Of a stretch of DNA of 9,607 nt, positions 6,575 through 9,607 are shown piece after piece. Under the pieces are notes generated by a model. It ran no database searches. It saw nothing but the letters and a program-made list of their open reading frames with translations, and had not been told where the DNA came from. The position numbers and the translations under genes were made by a program. Each line of letters begins with the position of its first letter. Within the stretch, counting starts at the first letter, position 1. Origin of the DNA: an uncultured Lacinutrix sp. (GTDB lineage Bacteria > Bacteroidota > Bacteroidia > Flavobacteriales > Flavobacteriaceae); the NCBI GenBank assembly GCA_937916035.1, contig CALGIH010000344.1:1-9607 (forward strand). The letters run 5' to 3'.

Positions 6575-7674
6575 ATTCCTAATAATTTTTCAACCTCGTC
6601 TACAATGTCTTTTGTTGCATTGATCAAGGCTAGTTTTTTTATATTCTTACTCAGTAATTCTTGCTTTTCTTTTGAACTGTTTAATAAGGCAAAATTATTT
6701 TCGAAATCAACATCCAAATCGCCTTCTTTAATTAAAATCGCACCATCTTTTTCAACAATAGCATTTGCATTTTTGGTTTGATGATCTTCTGCCACATTTG
6801 GTGAAGGAATGAATATTACAGGTTTACCAACGATACACAATTCAGAAACTGAACCTGCTCCAGCTCTTGATATTATTATATCAGAAGCAGCATAAGCCAT
6901 ATCCATCCTGTTTATGAACGCATGCACTTGTACATCTATAATATTGCCGTAAATTTTATACTCTTTAAAATATAACTTTCCGCATTGCCAGATAATCTCC
7001 ACATTTTGTTCTTCGAAAAAATCAAGTTTTTTTACTATTAATTCATTGATCCTTCTTGCTCCTAAACTTCCACCTAAAACAAGTAAGGTTATTTTATTAT
7101 GCTTTAATCCGAAAAAGTCTTTAGCTTCAATTGACTTATCTTCTAAACTCAATAAATCTTGCCTTACTGGGTTTCCTGTTTTTATAATTTTACCTGTTGG
7201 AAAAAAACGTTCTAAACCATCATAAGCAACACAAATTTTATTTGCTTTTTTTCCTAATAATTTATTAGTTATTCCAGGGTATGAATTTTGCTCTTGTATT
7301 AAGCTAGGAATGCCTTTTACTGTTGCCATTTGTAATAATGGTCCGCTAGCAAAACCACCGGTGCCAATAACAACATCTGGTTTAAATTGTTTTAATATTT
7401 TACGAGATCTCAACAAGCTAACTATCAGTTTAAATGGAAATGACAGATTTTTAAGGGTTAATTTTCGTTGAATTCCAGATATCCATAAACCTTCAATTTT
7501 GTATCCAGCTTCAGGTACTTTTTCCATTTCCATTTTATCTCTTGCACCAACAAATAAAAATTCTGAATCTGGAAAACGTAATTTCAATTCATTGGCAATG
7601 GAAATTGCAGGATAGATATGACCACCTGTTCCTCCTCCTGATAAAATGATTCTATGTCCTTTTTTTTCTTTCAA
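6571..7674 (-). CDS. murG: UDP-GlcNAc:lipid I GlcNAc transferase MurG, TTG start
   Basis: MurG is a GT28 glycosyltransferase at the inner face of the membrane that adds GlcNAc to lipid I, making lipid II. The 367-residue product shows the family G-loops GGGTGGH (13-19) and GSLGA (202-206), GTGGFASGP (104-112), QEQNSYPG (127-134), and in the donor-binding domain [11 protein letters not shown] (269-279) and DHQTKNA (297-303), which hold UDP-GlcNAc. The hydrophobic patch FKLIVSLL (81-88) fits membrane association. The start is TTG at 7672-7674: an in-frame TAA lies two codons upstream (7678-7680), and no in-frame ATG occurs before the first glycine loop. It starts 10 nt after ftsW and overlaps murC by 4 nt, so murG and murC are probably coupled. 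Confidence 0.96.
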   Translation of the reverse strand: MKEKKGHRIILSGGGTGGHIYPAISIANELKLRFPDSEFLFVGARDKMEMEKVPEAGYKIEGLWISGIQRKLTLKNLSFPFKLIVSLLRSRKILKQFKPDVVIGTGGFASGPLLQMATVKGIPSLIQEQNSYPGITNKLLGKKANKICVAYDGLERFFPTGKIIKTGNPVRQDLLSLEDKSIEAKDFFGLKHNKITLLVLGGSLGARRINELIVKKLDFFEEQNVEIIWQCGKLYFKEYKIYGNIIDVQVHAFINRMDMAYAASDIIISRAGAGSVSELCIVGKPVIFIPSPNVAEDHQTKNANAIVEKDGAILIKEGDLDVDFENNFALLNSSKEKQELLSKNIKKLALINATKDIVDEVEKLLGI

Positions 7675-7684
7675 TTCTTATTAA

Positions 7685-8887
7685 TTAAATTGCTTCACTT
7701 AATATTTCGAGCGGATTATCTGTCTCATTAACCTCATTTCCTTTATCCTCTTCGCGTTTTGCGCTTACGCTTAATATGATTCCTATGGCAAGGCAGGTCA
7801 TCCAAATGGATGTTCCTCCACTACTTATAAGTGGTAATGTTTGCCCTGTTACTGGAAACAATTCGACTGCAACTGCCATATTTATAAGTGCTTGAAATAC
7901 AATTGGCAAACCAACACCAACTACTATTAGCTTTCCGAAAATTGTGTCGGCTTTTTGAGACACAATAACAATTCTAAAAAGCAACCATAAATACAGAACC
8001 AATAAAAAGAGTCCTCCAAACAAACCATATTCTTCAACGATAATAGCAAAAATAAAATCTGAAGATGATTGTGGCAAAAAGTTTTTCTGTATGCTTTTCC
8101 CAGGTCCCACACCAGTTAATTCGCCAGAAGCGATTGCTATTTTAGCTTTCTCTATTTGATAATCTGCTTCTGTATCTTCACCATTAGAAAAGTTTTCTAT
8201 TCTACTCATCCATGTATCAACACGATTTGGCATTGCCTCTGGAAATGCTTTTGCAGTGAGTACAAAAAGCGTTAGCACTACCAACCCAGAACCTATTATT
8301 ATTGCCAGATAACGCAATGGATAACCCCCTAAAAAGGTCAGCACTATAACCATTGTGAATATTATTGCAGTAGTTGAAAAGTTAGCTGGAAGAATTAATA
8401 CCAAAACAAGAAATACTGGAATCCATAATGGCAAAAGCGTTTCTTTGAAGGTAACTTCCTTGTCTTGAATTTTAGACAAATAGCGAGCTACATAAACCAT
8501 TAACACCACAGAAGCAAGTGTTGAGGGTTGAAAGGTAAAACCAACTAGCGGAACGCGAATCCAACGTTTAGCATTCGTTGCATTTTCGACAACATCAGGC
8601 TGAAACATAGTCACAGCCAGAAGAACCAACACCACTGGAATCATAATCATTGATAAGCCTCTGAAATATCTGTATGGTATTTTGTGAACACCATAAATGA
8701 TAGTAAAGCCTAAAAATAAATGCATGAAATGTTTTAAGAAATAATTAAAGGTATCTCCACTACCACCTCTCACATAAGCTAAATTACTTGCGGCACTATA
8801 AACAGGCAAAAATGAGAATATGGCCAACAGCGAAGCTATTGCCCAAATTAGTCTATCTCCTTTTATGTTGCTGAACAGTGTTTGCAT
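7685..8887 (-). CDS. ftsW: Septal peptidoglycan glycosyltransferase FtsW (SEDS family)
   Basis: FtsW is a polytopic SEDS polymerase that joins lipid II into septal glycan strands with a partner class B PBP. The 400-residue product has many membrane segments (about 14-34, 54-66, 80-96, 122-136, 150-168, 172-187, 192-212, 288-308, 318-340, 360-375) and a large outer loop (about 213-275). Family landmarks are FQPSTLAS (119-126), GVGPGKSIQKNFLPQSSSDFIFA (259-281 region) with the conserved Asp277 that I take as the catalytic position of SEDS proteins, EEYGLFGG (285-292) and LPLISSGGTS (351-360). Two spots differ from the common consensus: QPSTLAS in place of QPSE-AK, and PANFSTT (167-173) where many members have PD-GT. 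The acidic C-terminal tail is cytoplasmic. The start is ATG at 8885-8887, 5 nt after murD. Confidence 0.96.
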   Translation of the reverse strand: MQTLFSNIKGDRLIWAIASLLAIFSFLPVYSAASNLAYVRGGSGDTFNYFLKHFMHLFLGFTIIYGVHKIPYRYFRGLSMIMIPVVLVLLAVTMFQPDVVENATNAKRWIRVPLVGFTFQPSTLASVVLMVYVARYLSKIQDKEVTFKETLLPLWIPVFLVLVLILPANFSTTAIIFTMVIVLTFLGGYPLRYLAIIIGSGLVVLTLFVLTAKAFPEAMPNRVDTWMSRIENFSNGEDTEADYQIEKAKIAIASGELTGVGPGKSIQKNFLPQSSSDFIFAIIVEEYGLFGGLFLLVLYLWLLFRIVIVSQKADTIFGKLIVVGVGLPIVFQALINMAVAVELFPVTGQTLPLISSGGTSIWMTCLAIGIILSVSAKREEDKGNEVNETDNPLEILSEAI

Positions 8888-8892
8888 TAGTT

Positions 8893-9607
8893 TTATAATT
8901 TCCTTACTGCATCTTTAAATTGTCTACCTCTATCTTCGTAGTTTTCAAATAAATCGAAACTTGCACATGCAGGAGATAACAATACATTATCTCCAGCTTC
9001 GGCAATTTTATAAGCGATTTTCACTGCTTCGCTCATGAATTGAGTTTCAACAATGATATCTACCATATTTCCGAAGTTTTCGAATAACTTCTTGTTATCT
9101 ACTCCAAGGCAAATGATTGCTTTTACGTTTTTATTTACAAACGAAAATAATTCCGCATAATTATTCCCTTTATCTTGTCCGCCAACAATCCAAACAGTTG
9201 GTGCATCCATACTTTCCAAAGCATAATATGTTGCATTAACATTGGTTGCTTTAGAATCGTTTATGTACTGCACTTTATTAATACGCAACACTTGCTCCAA
9301 ACGATGTTCGGCTCCCTGAAAATTTTCAAGACTTTCACGAATTGTATGTTTTCTAATTTTTAATAATTGTGCGACAGTTGAAGCTGCCATTGCATTTTTA
9401 ATGTTGTGTTTTCCTTCAAATGCTAGATTTGCTGTTGGCATAATTAATTGGCTATTATCAATGTTTATTTTTATGTTTTTTTCTTCTAAATAAGCTCCTT
9501 GTTCCAATTTCTTTGTGAGAGAAAATGGTAATAATTTTGATTGAACTGGATATTCGTCCAGATATTTTGTGATCACTTCATCATCAGCATCATAAATCAG
9601 ATAATCA
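8893..9607 (-). CDS. murD: UDP-N-acetylmuramoylalanine--D-glutamate ligase MurD, 3' part
   Basis: MurD adds D-Glu to UDP-MurNAc-L-Ala in the cytoplasm using ATP. The window holds the last 237 residues; the reading frame is open to the right edge, so the UDP-binding domain and the ATP P-loop lie outside. The visible part runs from the central domain (DYLIYDADDEVITKYLDEYP at the edge, HNIKNAMAAS at visible residues 67-76) into the C-terminal domain (AEHRLEQV, then NDSKATN at 116-122, GGQDKG at 142-147, SPACASFD at 211-218 and ENYEDRGRQF). These are MurD-specific blocks. A GTG at 9574-9576 is an internal valine codon, not a start. The stop at 8893-8895 lies 5 nt before ftsW. Confidence 0.96.
   Translation of the reverse strand, partial: DYLIYDADDEVITKYLDEYPVQSKLLPFSLTKKLEQGAYLEEKNIKINIDNSQLIMPTANLAFEGKHNIKNAMAASTVAQLLKIRKHTIRESLENFQGAEHRLEQVLRINKVQYINDSKATNVNATYYALESMDAPTVWIVGGQDKGNNYAELFSFVNKNVKAIICLGVDNKKLFENFGNMVDIIVETQFMSEAVKIAYKIAEAGDNVLLSPACASFDLFENYEDRGRQFKDAVRKL

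Noticed and set aside
7927..8112. 61-aa minus-strand open frame inside ftsW
   Set aside because: It is another frame of the conserved ftsW region with no recognisable domain; a frameshift in ftsW is excluded because FtsW is continuous and complete.
9574..9576. GTG as the start of a separate 227-aa protein
   Set aside because: The frame continues upstream to the window edge with MurD-like sequence (DYLIYDADDE), so this GTG is an internal valine codon of a truncated murD.

Overview
The window is the 3' half of a division and cell wall (dcw) gene cluster, all on the minus strand, from a low-GC bacterium. The gene order murD-ftsW-murG-murC-ftsQ-ftsA-ftsZ followed by yqeY, the absence of ddl and murB between murC and ftsQ, a 636-residue FtsZ with a very long acidic linker and a non-canonical tail (LRSNNSFLHDNVD), and AT-rich leaders without obvious Shine-Dalgarno sites all point to Bacteroidota, most likely Flavobacteriaceae. 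This assignment rests on recalled family features, not on a search.

Layout, right to left in the direction of transcription. murD enters from the right edge and has lost its 5' part. It is followed at very short spacings or overlaps by ftsW (5-nt gap), murG (10-nt gap), murC (4-nt overlap), ftsQ (14-nt overlap) and ftsA (3-nt gap). A 44-nt gap leads to ftsZ, which ends at a strong intrinsic terminator (about 1155-1193). Beyond the terminator lie yqeY, a tRNA-Arg(TCG) gene, and a long 13-bp hairpin that probably ends transcription from both sides. On the plus strand at the far left is a short 50-codon gene for a basic protein that seems conserved in flavobacteria but has no known function.

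The cluster genes form one pathway. MurC and MurD build the UDP-MurNAc-peptide, MurG adds GlcNAc to make lipid II, FtsW polymerises lipid II at the septum, and FtsQ, FtsA and FtsZ organise the divisome and its membrane-tethered ring. The close packing suggests one polycistronic transcript whose promoter lies upstream, outside the window.

I see no mobile element, CRISPR array, defence system or obviously new system. The points most worth a second look are the run of three consecutive non-ATG starts (murG TTG, murC TTG, ftsQ GTG), the FtsZ linker and tail with a repeated TFDLP motif, an imperfect direct repeat filling the ftsA-ftsZ gap, altered SEDS signature residues in FtsW, and the small orphan plus-strand gene.
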